From Methylocystis sp. (GTDB taxonomy: Bacteria > Pseudomonadota > Alphaproteobacteria > Rhizobiales > Beijerinckiaceae), in assembly GCF_021731785.1 (NCBI RefSeq), contig NZ_JAKFWS010000018.1:1-61508 (forward strand): 61,508 nucleotides of DNA. The letters are read 5' to 3'. A model generated the notes under the pieces. The model saw only the letters and a program-made list of their open reading frames with translations. It was not told the origin of the DNA and did no database searches. The first letter of the stretch is position 1. Every line of letters starts with the position of its first letter. A program made the position numbers and the translations under genes. Shown here piece after piece: positions 24,482-34,921 of this stretch.

Positions 24482-25840
24482 ATGCGGGTTCTGGGGATTG
24501 GAGACTATTGCGATCTCGCCGCGCTCTATCTTCGCCTTTCCGCGGCAGGGCATGACGTCAAAGTTTTCATCGACGCGCCGCTTTGTCGAGACATTCTGAA
24601 CGGCATGGTCGCCAAAACGGACGACTGGCGTTCCGTGCTGCAATGGGTGAAGGCAGCGGACAGCGAAGGAATTATCCTCTTTGAAAACGTCGCATGCGGG
24701 GGTTTGCAAGACCGGTTGCGTCGAGACGGATTCAACGTCATTGGCGGAAGCGCCTTCGGCGACCGGCTTGAAATCGACCGAGCCTATGCGCAGAGCCTTC
24801 TCGCCGAGCTCGGCCTTTCCACCGCGACGACCAGGCGCTTTTCGAGTAGGCAGGACGGCTTGCGTTTTCTTCGTGAGCGCCCTGGACGCTATGTCCTGAA
24901 ATTCAATGCGCCGGACTTGGCGCATCGCAACTTCGTCGGCGGTCTCGCCGACGGACGCGACATATCCGCACTCCTTCAAAATCTCCCTGTCAATCCATCG
25001 GACGATGCGGGCTTCATCCTCATGGATTTCCTCGAGGGCGTCGAGATGGGAGTCGGCGCTTATTTCGACGGCGAGAAATTTCTGATGCCGGCCTGTCTCG
25101 ACTGGGAGCACAAGCGCTTTTTCCCGGGCGATCTTGGAGAGCTGACGGGAGAGATGGGCACGGTCGCCACATTCGAGCATTCAACTCTCTTTTTCGAAAA
25201 AACTCTCGCGAGGATCGAGCCGCTGCTCAGGCGCCACGGCCATTGCGGCTATGTGAACCTCAACACCATCGTCAATGAACAAGGTATCTGGCCGCTCGAA
25301 TTCACCTGCCGGTTCGGCTATCCCGGCTTCGCCGTTCTGTCGCCGTTACAGCGAACTTCTTGCCCGGAATTGTTTAAAGCAATGGTCCGCCGCGACAAGG
25401 ATCGTCTGGCTGTCCATGAGGGATTCTCAGTCGGAGTCGTGCTGACCGTTCCGCCTTTCCCCTATTCGCGACGACAAACGCAAGAGCCGATCGGCATGCC
25501 GATCCTCTTGGACGGAGCATTGTCGCGCAAGGACGAAGAAAATCTGCACTATTGCGAAGTGGCTCTCGACAACGGCCAGCTTGTCACCGCCGGCGCCTAT
25601 GGCTGGACGGCGGTGGCGACAGGCAGTGGGCGAACGATTGAGAGCGCCAGACGTAACGCCTATCGTTTGATCGACCGCGTGCACATTCCCAACATGCGTT
25701 TCCGGCGCGACATCGGAGAGCGGCTGATCTCGGCGGATTACGCCAAAATGAAATCGCTTGGACTGCTGGGAGACGAGTTCAGATCTCCTTGTCGCCCCCC
25801 GCCGACCCACGCGCCCGCCCTTCATGCAACGCGCGGCTAG
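24482..25840 (+). CDS. PurD-like ATP-grasp ligase
   Basis: A 452-aa ATP-grasp protein that resembles phosphoribosylglycinamide synthetase: N-terminal MRVLGIGDYCDLA, the ATP-binding region RYVLKFNAPDLAHRNFVGG, MDFLEGVEMGVGAYF, and LEFTCRFGYPGF near the metal ligands. Its gene partners and the divergent N-terminus argue against purine synthesis and for ligation of a carboxylate to an amine in a small-molecule pathway. The ATG at 24482 is preceded by GGAGCATCC. An alternative in-frame ATG at 24398 overlaps the stop of the upstream gene (ATGA) and would add 28 residues. It converges with pdeM, overlapping by four bases. Confidence 0.78.
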   Translation: MRVLGIGDYCDLAALYLRLSAAGHDVKVFIDAPLCRDILNGMVAKTDDWRSVLQWVKAADSEGIILFENVACGGLQDRLRRDGFNVIGGSAFGDRLEIDRAYAQSLLAELGLSTATTRRFSSRQDGLRFLRERPGRYVLKFNAPDLAHRNFVGGLADGRDISALLQNLPVNPSDDAGFILMDFLEGVEMGVGAYFDGEKFLMPACLDWEHKRFFPGDLGELTGEMGTVATFEHSTLFFEKTLARIEPLLRRHGHCGYVNLNTIVNEQGIWPLEFTCRFGYPGFAVLSPLQRTSCPELFKAMVRRDKDRLAVHEGFSVGVVLTVPPFPYSRRQTQEPIGMPILLDGALSRKDEENLHYCEVALDNGQLVTAGAYGWTAVATGSGRTIESARRNAYRLIDRVHIPNMRFRRDIGERLISADYAKMKSLGLLGDEFRSPCRPPPTHAPALHATRG

Positions 25841-26535
25841 TCTCCAACGAGCAGTCGCTCGTCGACCACTGCGCAGGTTCGAACATCGCGTCTGCGCACC
25901 AGCGCGCCGCCCGTAAATGCGCCGAAGGCCGGCAGCACGATCTGGCGTACCTGCAGGACAAAACAGGGGAGACGTAGGCTATCGCGCGCCGCTCCGTTCA
26001 TCCGGACGCAGGGGTGCAAATGCCCGGCAAGCACTGTCACCCCATTATCTTTGCATTCATCAGCCGCAAGCGGGTGATGGCGCGCGACGACCCCTTCCGC
26101 ATCATAGGGCTCATCAACAAGCTCGATTCCGAACTGTTCTGAGGGATCGCCCGCGCGCCGATCATGATTTCCGCGCACCAGGGTGAGGCGCAATGCAGCG
26201 TGACGTCTGCGCCAATCGAGGAACGCGGCCACCACTGCCGGCGCATGCGCCTGCCGCGCGTGAAACAAATCGCCGAGGAAGAGGAGACGCGCGGGATCGA
26301 AGCGAGCCACCAGCGCGTCCAGCCGGTTGAGATTGTCGCGCGTCGTTCCCTTCGGCGCCGGCTGGCCGAGCGCGCGAAATGTCGCCGCCTTGCCAAAGTG
26401 CGCGTCAGCAATGAACAGCGTGCGCGTTTCCGCGCGCCAGACGGCGCGCTGCGGCAGCAAAAGGAGCCCGCGGCGCTCGTGAGTGGAGACCAAGCCGGAG
26501 CCTTCCCGTTCCAACGTCTCGTTGGGCTCTAGCAT
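25837..26535 (-). CDS. pdeM: Ligase-associated metallophosphoesterase (PdeM)
   Basis: A 232-aa calcineurin-like phosphoesterase. The metal-binding motifs are in order: DAHFGK, GDLFHAR, GNHDRR and GHLHP. It is the last gene of the four-gene leftward set with a helicase, an ATP-dependent DNA ligase and an MBL exonuclease, known from Pseudomonas putida and other bacteria as a DNA-repair cluster. Its start at 26535 overlaps the end of the helicase gene by seven bases. Confidence 0.9.
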   Translation of the reverse strand: MLEPNETLEREGSGLVSTHERRGLLLLPQRAVWRAETRTLFIADAHFGKAATFRALGQPAPKGTTRDNLNRLDALVARFDPARLLFLGDLFHARQAHAPAVVAAFLDWRRRHAALRLTLVRGNHDRRAGDPSEQFGIELVDEPYDAEGVVARHHPLAADECKDNGVTVLAGHLHPCVRMNGAARDSLRLPCFVLQVRQIVLPAFGAFTGGALVRRRDVRTCAVVDERLLVGD

Positions 26536-29009
26536 TTGTCCGCGGCGCGCTCCAGCTGTGACGTCATGCGCTCGATGCGCGCCGCAAGCGTTTCGTTGCT
26601 GAGGCGATCACGCATTCTCTCGACCATCAGCGGAAAGGCGAGCGGCGAACAGCGCTGTAGCGTGACATGGACGAGTTCTCTGTTTTGCAATCGTTCGAAG
26701 CTTTCGGCAAGCCGGGCGATGTCGAGCGCGTCTTCCAAGACCTCGCGCTCCGCTTGGCGCAGCAATCCATTGTCTGGATCGAATTTCCGAAATACTTCAT
26801 AGAACAGGCTGGACGACGCCTGCAATTGGCGCAGGCTCTTGTGTTGTCCGGGATAGGTCGTCACGACGAGGCCGGCGATCTGCACGATGTCGCGAAACCG
26901 CCGGCGCGCCAGCTCCGCCGCGTTCAAGCTCGCGAGGACTTCGCAGGTCAAATCATGAACAGCGCGCGGCGCGATCAGTTCCGGCAGAATGACCGCCCAG
27001 TCGCGCGCGTCGGCGCTCAAGAGCTCAAAGCCGTAATCATTCACGGCGATCGAGAATGTGCCAGCTGTCTTCTGCGCGGCGCGCCACGCGATAAGGCTCG
27101 CCATGCCGACATGGGCGTTGCGGCCTGCAAATGGATAGAGAAACAAATGCCAGCCGTCGCGGCTTTTCAGGGTTTCCGCAAGTAAGGTGGTCGGCGTGGG
27201 CAAACGCGACCAGTGCGTCTGCAATCTGAGCATTTTCTCGGCGGCGCGCAGCTCCGGCGTATCAAATCGCCCCTCCGCCGCGCGCTGTAATTGCTCGACC
27301 ATGGCGTCGGCCAAAGTCGTCGAAAGCGGCATTCGTCCGCCATCCCACCGCGGCACGGCGCCGCTGCATGTCTTTGCCGGCCGCACATAGGCGGTAAGAT
27401 CGCGAAGCCGCACGAATTCGAGCAGACGTCCGGCAAACCAGAAACTGTCACCGGGTTTCAGCCGCGCGATAAAGCTCTCCTCCACGATTCCGAGCTTCTG
27501 GCCTGCGGGGGCTGGCCCGTACTGAACAAGCACGCTCGCGTCCGCCGTGATGGTCCCGATGTTGAGGCGATGGCGCAGGGCGATCTGCTTGTTCGTTACG
27601 CGCCATACGCCATCGGCGCCTGGTCCGCAGCGTCGATATTCGGGATAGGCGGAGAGGCTCGGTCCGCCGCCGCTGACGAAATCGAGGCACCACCGCCAGT
27701 TTTCGTCGGAAAGATCGTGGTATGCCGCTGTCGAACGGACTTCGTCGAGCAATTCGTCAGGCCTAAAGCCGCCGCCCAGTCCGATGGTCGCGAGATGCTG
27801 CACCAGCACGTCGAGCGGCGCGTTTGGACTACGGCGGCCTTCGATGCGGCCGTCCCGCACCGCCTGCTGCATGGCCGATGACTCGACAAGCTCCAGCGAA
27901 TGACTTGGCACGAGCGTGATGCGAGACGCGCGTCCCGGCGAATGGCCGCTGCGACCGGCGCGCTGCAGGAGGCGTGCGACGCCCTTGGGCGAACCGACCT
28001 GCAGGACGCGTTCGACCGGAAGGAAATCCACGCCGAGATCGAGGCTCGACGTGCAGACGACCGCTTTAAGCTTGCCGACCTTAAGTCCGTCCTCAACCCA
28101 ATCGCGCGACTCCCGCGCGAGCGACCCATGATGAACCGCAAGGAGCCCAGCCCAATCGGGCCGGGCGCGCAAGAGATTGTGATACCAGATCTCCGCCTGC
28201 GAGCGCGTGTTGGTGAAAACGAGCGATGTCGGAGATTGATCAATCTCTGCGACCACCTGCGGCGCCATCTTGATGCCGAGATGTCCGGCCCAGGGAAAGC
28301 GCGCGGAATCTTCCGGCAACAGCGTGTCGATGACGATGTCTTTTCGCAAGCCGCCGGCGACGACCACGCCGCGCGGCGCATCGGCTGGACCGAGCAGAAC
28401 GCGCTTCGCCTCTTCAAGATTCCCAAGCGTCGCCGACATTCCCCAAATCAGCAGATCCGGGCGCCAACGCTTCAATCGCGCCAACGCGAGCTGCGTCTGC
28501 ACGCCACGCTTATTGCTGATGAGCTCGTGCCACTCGTCGACGACGACGCATCTGATCGCGCCGAGATAATCGCGGGCGTCGGCGCGCGACAGCATGAGCG
28601 ACAGGCTCTCCGGCGTCGTGATCAAAACGCTCGGCGGACGGCGTGCTTGCCGCGCGCGTTCGGCGGACGGCGTGTCGCCGCTGCGAACGCCGACCGTCCA
28701 TCGCTGGCCATAGGCTGAAAGACCGCCGAACGCCTCGTTCAGCGCCTTAGCGGTATCCGCTGCGAGTGCGCGCATCGGCGTAATCCAGAGAACGCAAAGA
28801 CGTGGCGGCTCCTCAGCGTCATCGGCGAATGCCTGCCAGGCGCCGAGCGCAACGGCCAAGGTTTTGCCGGCGCCTGTCGTCGCGTGAAGCAGGCCGCTGC
28901 GTTGCTCCGCCATTTCGCGCCATACTTCCCGCTGGAAGGCGAACGGCTTCCAGCCACGCTCCGCCAGTAACGTCCTTACAGCAGACTGTTTCGCGCGTTG
29001 ACCGCTCAT
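26529..29009 (-). CDS. Ligase-associated DEXH-box helicase (Lhr-Core type)
   Basis: An 826-aa superfamily 2 helicase. Walker A is [13 protein letters not shown], motif II is VVDEWHEL (DEWH), and motif VI is [11 protein letters not shown]. The C-terminal half carries the winged-helix and beta-barrel parts of the Lhr core, without the long extension of full Lhr. It translocates on single-stranded DNA and unwinds duplexes with 3' tails in characterised relatives. The start at 29009 overlaps the ligase stop by four bases. Confidence 0.92.
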   Translation of the reverse strand: MSGQRAKQSAVRTLLAERGWKPFAFQREVWREMAEQRSGLLHATTGAGKTLAVALGAWQAFADDAEEPPRLCVLWITPMRALAADTAKALNEAFGGLSAYGQRWTVGVRSGDTPSAERARQARRPPSVLITTPESLSLMLSRADARDYLGAIRCVVVDEWHELISNKRGVQTQLALARLKRWRPDLLIWGMSATLGNLEEAKRVLLGPADAPRGVVVAGGLRKDIVIDTLLPEDSARFPWAGHLGIKMAPQVVAEIDQSPTSLVFTNTRSQAEIWYHNLLRARPDWAGLLAVHHGSLARESRDWVEDGLKVGKLKAVVCTSSLDLGVDFLPVERVLQVGSPKGVARLLQRAGRSGHSPGRASRITLVPSHSLELVESSAMQQAVRDGRIEGRRSPNAPLDVLVQHLATIGLGGGFRPDELLDEVRSTAAYHDLSDENWRWCLDFVSGGGPSLSAYPEYRRCGPGADGVWRVTNKQIALRHRLNIGTITADASVLVQYGPAPAGQKLGIVEESFIARLKPGDSFWFAGRLLEFVRLRDLTAYVRPAKTCSGAVPRWDGGRMPLSTTLADAMVEQLQRAAEGRFDTPELRAAEKMLRLQTHWSRLPTPTTLLAETLKSRDGWHLFLYPFAGRNAHVGMASLIAWRAAQKTAGTFSIAVNDYGFELLSADARDWAVILPELIAPRAVHDLTCEVLASLNAAELARRRFRDIVQIAGLVVTTYPGQHKSLRQLQASSSLFYEVFRKFDPDNGLLRQAEREVLEDALDIARLAESFERLQNRELVHVTLQRCSPLAFPLMVERMRDRLSNETLAARIERMTSQLERAADKC

Positions 29010-30736
29010 GCGCCGCCGCCCGGCAGCAGCATCCGCAACGCCTCGATCGTGTCGGCGTCTTCAACGGGCTTATCCTGCCGCCACCGCAACATGCGCGGGA
29101 ATCGAACGGCGATGCCGCTTTTGTGGCGACTGCTCGAACCGATGCCCTCGAAGCCGAGCTCGAAAACCATGGTCGGTCGTACGCTGCGCACGGGCCCGAA
29201 ATTTTCGATCGTCGTCCTTCTGATGGTTGCATCAACCTTACGCATCTCTTCGTCCGAAAGCCCGGAATAAGCCTTGGCGAACGGCAGCAGCGTCCGGTCC
29301 GTCTGCTCCGGCGGGCCGCTCCACACCGCGAAAGTGTAATCGCTGTAAACGCCTGAACGGCGTCCGTGTCCGCGCGCCGCATAGATCAGCACGGCGTCGA
29401 CGCTCATCGGATCGAGCTTCCATTTCCACCACAAATTGGCGCCGCTTTTCTGGCGGCCAACGCCATAAGGCGCGCCCATCGCTTTAAGCATCATCCCTTC
29501 GGCGCCGCGCGCCCGCGCCTCTTCGCGCTGTCGCGCAAAGGCGTCCCAATCGGGCTGCAGGAGCGTAGGACTGAGCCGCAGCGGCAAATCGGCGCCGACC
29601 TGTATCGCGGAAGAATGCGCGCGCGACACGACCTCCTCGAGAAGAACGCGTCGGTCGCGCTGCGGCTCTTCGCGCAGATCGTGGCCGTCCTTCTCAAGCA
29701 GGTCGTAAGCGATCAGCGCTACCGGCCGCTCGCGCAGTATTTTTGGGGTGAGAAGCTTGCGTCCCAGCCGCTGCTGCAGCTCGGGAAATGGTCGCAGATC
29801 GCTAAGATCGTCCACTGCGGGACGCGCGTCCGAACGTGGCGCGACGACGATGAGCTCGCCATCGAGCACAATGTCGTCGGGGAGAAACTCGACGAGCGCG
29901 GCAAGCTCTGGAAAGCTGTCGCTGACCAGCTCTTCGCCGCGCGACCACAGCCACCACTCCCCGGCGCGATGAATGAACTGCGCACGTATGCCATCGAATT
30001 TCCATTCGACAAGCCAATCGTCGACAGGGCCGAGCAGTTCGGGAAAGGCGGGAAACGGCGCTTGAAGCGGATGCGCGAGAAAGAACGGATAGGGCTGCCC
30101 GCGCAGAGGCCGCCCGTCTTCGGCGGCTTCGGCTGGCGCGACGAGAGCGACGAACTCTTGCGCCTGAGGCGTGCGGTTCGCCTGCGTATAGCCCATCATC
30201 CGCTGCGCGACGTGCTTGGCGTCAAGCTGCGTCGCTTCGGCGATCGCCTGAGTCATTTGCAGCTTCGACACGCCGATGCGCAATTCGCCGGTCACGAGCT
30301 TGAAGAACGGCAAGCGATCCCCGGACGGCATCGCATCGACCCAGCCTCGCAGCGCCGACAGCCGGGCGGGTTCATCCAGCTCGCGCAACGGCAAAAGCCG
30401 CTCGTTCATCCAAACGTCGAGCGGGACGTCTTCGACGTGAGTCGGCGGCGGCAGCAGAAGCGCTAGCGTCTCTGCAAGGTCGCCGACGCTGTGATAGCAC
30501 TCGTCAACGAGCCACTCGGGTAGCTCCGTCGCCGCCAAAACGAACTGGCGTAAGAGCTTGGTGGGGATAAGCTGGCGCGGCTTGCCGCCGGCGAGAAAAT
30601 AGACGGTCCAAGCGGCGCTTGCGTATTGCTCAGGATCGCCGATCGCAACGCGCAGATAATCGGTCAGCGCCTGTCTCTTGTGCTGCGTCGACGTCGCGGC
30701 GTCGATGCGTCGGTAAAGCGTCGCGAAGGTCTTCAT
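29006..30736 (-). CDS. Ligase-associated ATP-dependent DNA ligase
   Basis: A 576-aa ATP-dependent ligase. The adenylation motif is [10 protein letters not shown] with the nucleotide-accepting lysine; LDGELIV is motif III and WWKWKLDP is the motif V/VI region of the catalytic core. It has an N-terminal DNA-binding domain of about 200 aa, as in the family annotated as cisplatin damage response ligases. It seals nicks and is independent of the LigD system further right in this window. Four-base overlaps with both neighbours indicate a single translationally coupled operon. Confidence 0.92.
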   Translation of the reverse strand: MKTFATLYRRIDAATSTQHKRQALTDYLRVAIGDPEQYASAAWTVYFLAGGKPRQLIPTKLLRQFVLAATELPEWLVDECYHSVGDLAETLALLLPPPTHVEDVPLDVWMNERLLPLRELDEPARLSALRGWVDAMPSGDRLPFFKLVTGELRIGVSKLQMTQAIAEATQLDAKHVAQRMMGYTQANRTPQAQEFVALVAPAEAAEDGRPLRGQPYPFFLAHPLQAPFPAFPELLGPVDDWLVEWKFDGIRAQFIHRAGEWWLWSRGEELVSDSFPELAALVEFLPDDIVLDGELIVVAPRSDARPAVDDLSDLRPFPELQQRLGRKLLTPKILRERPVALIAYDLLEKDGHDLREEPQRDRRVLLEEVVSRAHSSAIQVGADLPLRLSPTLLQPDWDAFARQREEARARGAEGMMLKAMGAPYGVGRQKSGANLWWKWKLDPMSVDAVLIYAARGHGRRSGVYSDYTFAVWSGPPEQTDRTLLPFAKAYSGLSDEEMRKVDATIRRTTIENFGPVRSVRPTMVFELGFEGIGSSSRHKSGIAVRFPRMLRWRQDKPVEDADTIEALRMLLPGGGA

Positions 30737-31761
30737 GCGCCGCCCGTATCGACCTCGCCGGCCGGCTCCGCCTCGCCCTCCTCGTCTCCATATTCAGTGG
30801 CCATCGGCCTAGCGTCATATCCTTTTTCGCGCAGATAGCGTGAAAGCGCGTCGTCACTTCCATGCGTGACAAAGATTCGCTCAGCGCCCGTCGCGGCGAT
30901 CGCCTGCAAAAGCCCCGGCCAGTCGGCGTGATCCGAGAGCGCGAAGCCTTGATCGACGCCGAGACGTCGGCGATTGCCGCGCAGCTGCATCCATCCACTG
31001 GCGAAGGCGTCGGAATGGACGCCAAATCGTCGTATCCATGGACTCTCGATCGCCGAATGAGGCGCAAGCGCAAAGCATCGCGCAAGTCCGGCTTTGTCCA
31101 GGGCGGTCACGTTCAAAGTCGGCGGCAGCGCTACTCCGAGATCGCGATGAATTTGATTGAGCGGTTCGATCGCGCCGTGACAGACGATGGGTCCGATATT
31201 CGGGTCGAGATGTCTGAGCAGGCGCTGCGCCTTGCCGAGTCCATAGGCCTGCATGACGCTCGCCCGTCCCGCGCGCGCATTTTCCGCCCACCATGCGTTG
31301 ATGTCGCCCATCACTTCCGCTTGCGGACGCCAGCGATAGATCGGCAAACCGAATGTCGATTCGGTGATGAAAGCGTCGCATCGCACGGGCTCAAACGGCG
31401 CGCTGACGCCATCCGCCTCAAGCTTGTAGTCTCCGGAGGCGACCCAGACCTCGCCGCGATGTTCGATGCGCACCTGCGCCGAACCGAGAACATGGCCTGC
31501 GGGATTCAGCGAGAGCCGCACCTTCCCAATCTCGCGGCTTTCCCCGTAGCGCAGCGTTTCGATGCGAACGTCGCCAAGGCGTTTGCGCAGAATTGGCGCG
31601 CAATCCTCGTGACAGAGATAGGCGCGGCTGCCCCATCGCGTGTGATCGGAGTGCGCATGCGTAATCACCGCAAGCGCCACCGGGCGCCATGGATCGATGT
31701 AAAAGTTTCCGGGAGGGCAGCAGAGGCCTTCTGCGGCAGGAACAATCAGATCCTTGGTCAT
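30733..31761 (-). CDS. Ligase-associated MBL-fold exonuclease
   Basis: A 342-aa metallo-beta-lactamase/beta-CASP nuclease related to the SNM1 and CPSF73 families. The metal motif is THAHSDHTRWG, followed by SGDYKLE and TESTFGLPIYRW; the C-terminal LSDHADWPGLL is the beta-CASP signature. It is the first gene of the repair operon. It probably trims DNA ends for the ligase. The ATG at 31761 faces the divergent ThDP enzyme gene across 221 bases. Confidence 0.92.
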   Translation of the reverse strand: MTKDLIVPAAEGLCCPPGNFYIDPWRPVALAVITHAHSDHTRWGSRAYLCHEDCAPILRKRLGDVRIETLRYGESREIGKVRLSLNPAGHVLGSAQVRIEHRGEVWVASGDYKLEADGVSAPFEPVRCDAFITESTFGLPIYRWRPQAEVMGDINAWWAENARAGRASVMQAYGLGKAQRLLRHLDPNIGPIVCHGAIEPLNQIHRDLGVALPPTLNVTALDKAGLARCFALAPHSAIESPWIRRFGVHSDAFASGWMQLRGNRRRLGVDQGFALSDHADWPGLLQAIAATGAERIFVTHGSDDALSRYLREKGYDARPMATEYGDEEGEAEPAGEVDTGGA

Positions 31762-31982
31762 CTCGCTTTGGCAGGAAAGACGCGCTTAGCGCCATTCGAG
31801 CTTCGAACGGCCGCCACAGCATAGATAGGTAGTCGATTGAATGGATGCACCGTGACAGTGACGGCCGAGGTCGCGCTCTCAACCCAGGCTCGCTCCCTTT
31901 CCAAATACCCGTTGCTCATCAAGCTTACGCTCGACTATAGAATTCGATCTAAGAGGCGCCTCAATCGTGAATTGGAGCAGGG

Positions 31983-33707
31983 ATGTCCCTTGGGGTCGAT
32001 TTTATTCTCGACGCGCTGGCGCGCGAAGGACTCGACCATGTGTTCATGGTCCCGGGCGGGCTTGTCGATCCCTTTCTTCCTGCTTTGGAAAGACAGAAGG
32101 CGATCACGCCGATCGTGGCCGCGCAAGAAGGCGGCGCCGCCTATATGGCCGACGGCTATGCGCGGGCGAGCGGAAATTTCGGCGCCGCGCTCTGCATCGG
32201 CGGACCCGGCCTCACCAATACCGTCACCGCCGTGGCGACCGCGCAGTCCGACGGTTCGCCGCTTCTTCTCCTGAGCGGCGAAGTGGCGACGGTCCTCGAG
32301 GGATTGGGCGTGTTTCAAGACGCCAGTCCCCAGACGCTCGACGACGTCACCGTCATGAAGCCGCTGACGCGCTATTCCTCGTCGATCGACAATCCAAGGA
32401 ATATGCCGCATCTCTTCCAGCACGCCCTACTGCAGCTTCGCACCCGGCCGGCCGCGCCGGTGCATCTCTCATTGCCGGGCGACTGTCTGGCCGCAGAGAT
32501 TTCCGTCAGCCATACGCCCATTGATCGGGCCTTGGTCGATTACAACGCCCTGTCCATGGCTTCCGCCGAGTCGTCGCTCCAGCACTTCTCGGTCGGCGCT
32601 GACGGCAAGCCGCCCGTCAAGATCGCCATTCTGGCCGGCGCGGGCGTGGAGCACTCGCAGGCCGCTAGCGCGCTTAAGGAATTCGCCGAGCTTTGGCGCA
32701 TCCCTGTCGCGACGACGCTGCGCGGAAAGGGAGTCTTTCCAGAGGATCATCCTCTGTCGCTCGGCGTCTTCGGCTATGCGGGCACGCACCACTCCCGCGC
32801 CGCCCTGATGGACCCCTCGCTCGATCTGCTGATCATCTTGGGATCAGGACTGAACGAGCGCGACACGATGCATTGGGCGCTCCAGGTTAAACCCAACGCG
32901 TCGATCTGCGTGAATCTGCTTCCTTCGGCGATCGGGACGCATGTCCATGACGGCGGGATAGTGGGCAGTTGCGGCGCCTATCTTCTCTATCTGCTCGACC
33001 AAAGCGACAAGTTGCGCGGCGCTCTCGAGCCGACGCTGTCAACGCGCGAGATGTGGGTCTCGGAGATCCGCTCGAAGCCTCGCCTGCAAGATACGGAAAA
33101 TTGTGACAGCGACGCAGTTCCGATTCATCCCGCCCGCGTCATCAGCGAGCTGAGAAAGGTCTTTCCCCGCGACGGCGTTCTGGTGGTGGATTCCGGCGCG
33201 CATCGCGCCTTCGCCGGCCATTACTGGGAAGCTTACGAACCAAGAACCTATGTATCCGCCACCAATCTCGGTCCGATGGGCTGGGCGATCGGCGCAGCGA
33301 TCGGCGTCCAATGCGCCCAGCCGCGCCGCCGCGTGGCGGTCATCACGGGCGATGGATGCATGCGAATGGGCGGCATGGAAATCGCCACCGCGGCGCGCTA
33401 TCGGATTCCCGTCATTTATGTCGCTATCAACAATGCGGCGCTTGGAAATGTCTGGCTGCGCGCGCACCAACTCGGTCCGACGCCCGACGAGCTGACGCGA
33501 CTGCCCGACCACGACTGGGCCGGCTTCGCGCAATCCCTGGGCTGTCGCGCCGAGACCGTGCGCGCGCCTGGCGATCTTGCCGGCGCTTTCGAGAGAGCGC
33601 TGCAGGGCGAAGGCCCCTGCCTCATCGACGTCAAAGCCGATAAGGCCTTCACGACGCCGGTGAAAGATTGGGCCGACGCGATCGCGGCCTATTCCTACCA
33701 CGAGTGA
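31983..33707 (+). CDS. Thiamine-diphosphate-dependent enzyme (acetolactate synthase-like)
   Basis: A 574-aa ThDP enzyme with the full three-domain layout. The catalytic Glu lies in IVAAQEGGAAYMADGYAR (about residue 49), the central domain contains VATTLRGKGVFPEDHPL, and the cofactor motif is ITGDGCMRMGGMEIATAARY with NNAALGN about 30 residues later. The family covers acetolactate synthases, decarboxylases and carboligases; the active-site surroundings do not let me choose. No small regulatory subunit follows. GGAG lies six bases before the ATG. The next gene starts 11 bases after the stop and belongs to the carboxymuconolactone decarboxylase family, suggesting a two-step pathway. Confidence 0.85.
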   Translation: MSLGVDFILDALAREGLDHVFMVPGGLVDPFLPALERQKAITPIVAAQEGGAAYMADGYARASGNFGAALCIGGPGLTNTVTAVATAQSDGSPLLLLSGEVATVLEGLGVFQDASPQTLDDVTVMKPLTRYSSSIDNPRNMPHLFQHALLQLRTRPAAPVHLSLPGDCLAAEISVSHTPIDRALVDYNALSMASAESSLQHFSVGADGKPPVKIAILAGAGVEHSQAASALKEFAELWRIPVATTLRGKGVFPEDHPLSLGVFGYAGTHHSRAALMDPSLDLLIILGSGLNERDTMHWALQVKPNASICVNLLPSAIGTHVHDGGIVGSCGAYLLYLLDQSDKLRGALEPTLSTREMWVSEIRSKPRLQDTENCDSDAVPIHPARVISELRKVFPRDGVLVVDSGAHRAFAGHYWEAYEPRTYVSATNLGPMGWAIGAAIGVQCAQPRRRVAVITGDGCMRMGGMEIATAARYRIPVIYVAINNAALGNVWLRAHQLGPTPDELTRLPDHDWAGFAQSLGCRAETVRAPGDLAGAFERALQGEGPCLIDVKADKAFTTPVKDWADAIAAYSYHE

Positions 33708-33717
33708 GAGAGCGCTG

Positions 33718-34275
33718 ATGGCCGAGTTGCCCTTCGATCCTTCAACGCTGTCGCCGGTCGATCACGCGCTCTACGAGCGCATGGCGGAGCGGCGAAAAGC
33801 GCAAGGCGCAGGCTTCGGCGGCCCCTACGCCGCCCTGATGAACCATCCGCAGCTTTGCGAGAAGATCGAAGCTCTTGGCTATTACCTGAAGTTCCAAGGC
33901 CATCTGCCGCGCGAGGTTTATCAATTCGTCGTTCTGTTCGTCGCGCGCCGGACCGGCGCGGGCTTCGAATGGGTCGACCACATTCAGCACGCCGAAGCGG
34001 CCGGCGTCCCATCGTCGCTCATTGGCGCGCTGCAGCGGGGCGAGGATGTGGGCGCGGTTGCCGCTACGCCTTATGACGTCGTCTCAAAAGTGCTCGAGTC
34101 GACATTGTCCTGGCGAAACATTCCGCAGCGCGTTCAAGACGACGCCATCGACATATTCGGCGTCGAAGGGTTCGTCGAACTTGTGGTTTTGTCGGGCTTT
34201 TACCAGATGTTTTCGGGAATCAACCAAGGCTTCAACGTCGCATTGCCGCCAGGCGTGGAAGAGCCATTCGAGTGA
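33718..34275 (+). CDS. Carboxymuconolactone decarboxylase-family protein without CxxC
   Basis: A 185-aa AhpD-like helical protein. The segment RTGAGFEWVDHIQHAEAAGV corresponds to the family signature, but the CxxC redox pair of AhpD is absent, so it should be a decarboxylase-like or binding member rather than a peroxidase partner. It sits 11 bases after the ThDP enzyme and is probably co-translated; a shared pathway is likely, but the substrate is unknown. Confidence 0.8.
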   Translation: MAELPFDPSTLSPVDHALYERMAERRKAQGAGFGGPYAALMNHPQLCEKIEALGYYLKFQGHLPREVYQFVVLFVARRTGAGFEWVDHIQHAEAAGVPSSLIGALQRGEDVGAVAATPYDVVSKVLESTLSWRNIPQRVQDDAIDIFGVEGFVELVVLSGFYQMFSGINQGFNVALPPGVEEPFE

Positions 34276-34355
34276 GCGGCAATTCTTTTTCCCCTTCGCT
34301 AGGCTCTCTCTTTTTCTCGCGCCGAGACTCAAGCTGCGCAAATTGCGCGCCGTTC

Positions 34356-34380
34356 GGAACATAGAACTCTCCCGTCGGTT
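34356..34380 (+). promoter_or_regulatory. EcfG-type promoter upstream of csbD-like gene
   Basis: GGAAC (34356-34360), 16 bases, then GGTT (34377-34380) with further T residues. It matches GGAAC-N16-CGTT except for one base and lies about 60 bases before the ATG at 34440. CsbD proteins are typical general-stress targets. Confidence 0.6.
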
Positions 34381-34439
34381 TTTATCCTGGCGACCGGCGC
34401 CGCCGGTCGGTGGAATTGAGCTTTTGGAGAATAGCGTCA

Positions 34440-34826
34440 ATGGTTGCTTTGACTGAGACTGACGGCGACGGTCCGATCTGCGCCTCCGAAGGATGCAGCA
34501 ACGGCGGCGTCTTGAATTTATCGCCGCCGTCCCAAGAAAAACCCGTGACGATCGAGCCGCCGGCGCGGGCGCGCTACTCGGTCGCCCAAGCAAAGGAATC
34601 GATGCGCGAGACTCTCGACAACATCGCGCAGTCCGCCGCCGCCGACCAAGTGCGCGGCCTCGCCAATCAGGCCATGGGCAAGACCAAATTGACCCTCGGC
34701 ATGGTCACGCAGTCGCCCGATCTCACGTTCTCCGGCTTGGCGCAGATCGTCGTCGGCGAATTCCAAAAATCGATTGGCGAGGCGAAGCTCACCGAAGATG
34801 GGAAGGATGTCTTTCCGGGGCTGTAG
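34440..34826 (+). CDS. CsbD-like stress protein, 128 aa
   Basis: Residues 60-120 carry a CsbD-type repeat (VRGLANQAMGKTKLTLG and IVVGEFQKSIGEAK). The N-terminal 60 residues are Pro/Ser-rich and unlike other CsbD proteins. CsbD proteins are small, hydrophilic and induced by stress; their molecular role is not settled. The ATG at 34440 has GGAG about ten bases upstream; a TTG at 34410 is a weaker alternative. Confidence 0.7.
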   Translation: MVALTETDGDGPICASEGCSNGGVLNLSPPSQEKPVTIEPPARARYSVAQAKESMRETLDNIAQSAAADQVRGLANQAMGKTKLTLGMVTQSPDLTFSGLAQIVVGEFQKSIGEAKLTEDGKDVFPGL

Positions 34827-34865
34827 CAACGACGCAATCTGATCCGAGGTCGGCGCGGCAGCAGT

Positions 34866-34891
34866 GGAACATTGGCTGTTCCCGCTGAGTT
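34866..34891 (+). promoter_or_regulatory. EcfG-type promoter upstream of AI-2E-type permease
   Basis: GGAAC (34866-34870), a 17-base spacer and AGTT (34888-34891). The spacer length is allowed for EcfG. The permease start at 34922 follows 30 bases later. Confidence 0.45.
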
Positions 34892-34921
34892 ACGTCCCAG
34901 CCCAATTGCCGCGCTTCCCCG

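Noticed and set aside
24482-25840. Assignment as housekeeping purD
   Set aside because: The ATP-grasp fold is similar, but the gene context (methyltransferase, di-iron oxidase) and the sequence outside the core do not fit purine synthesis.
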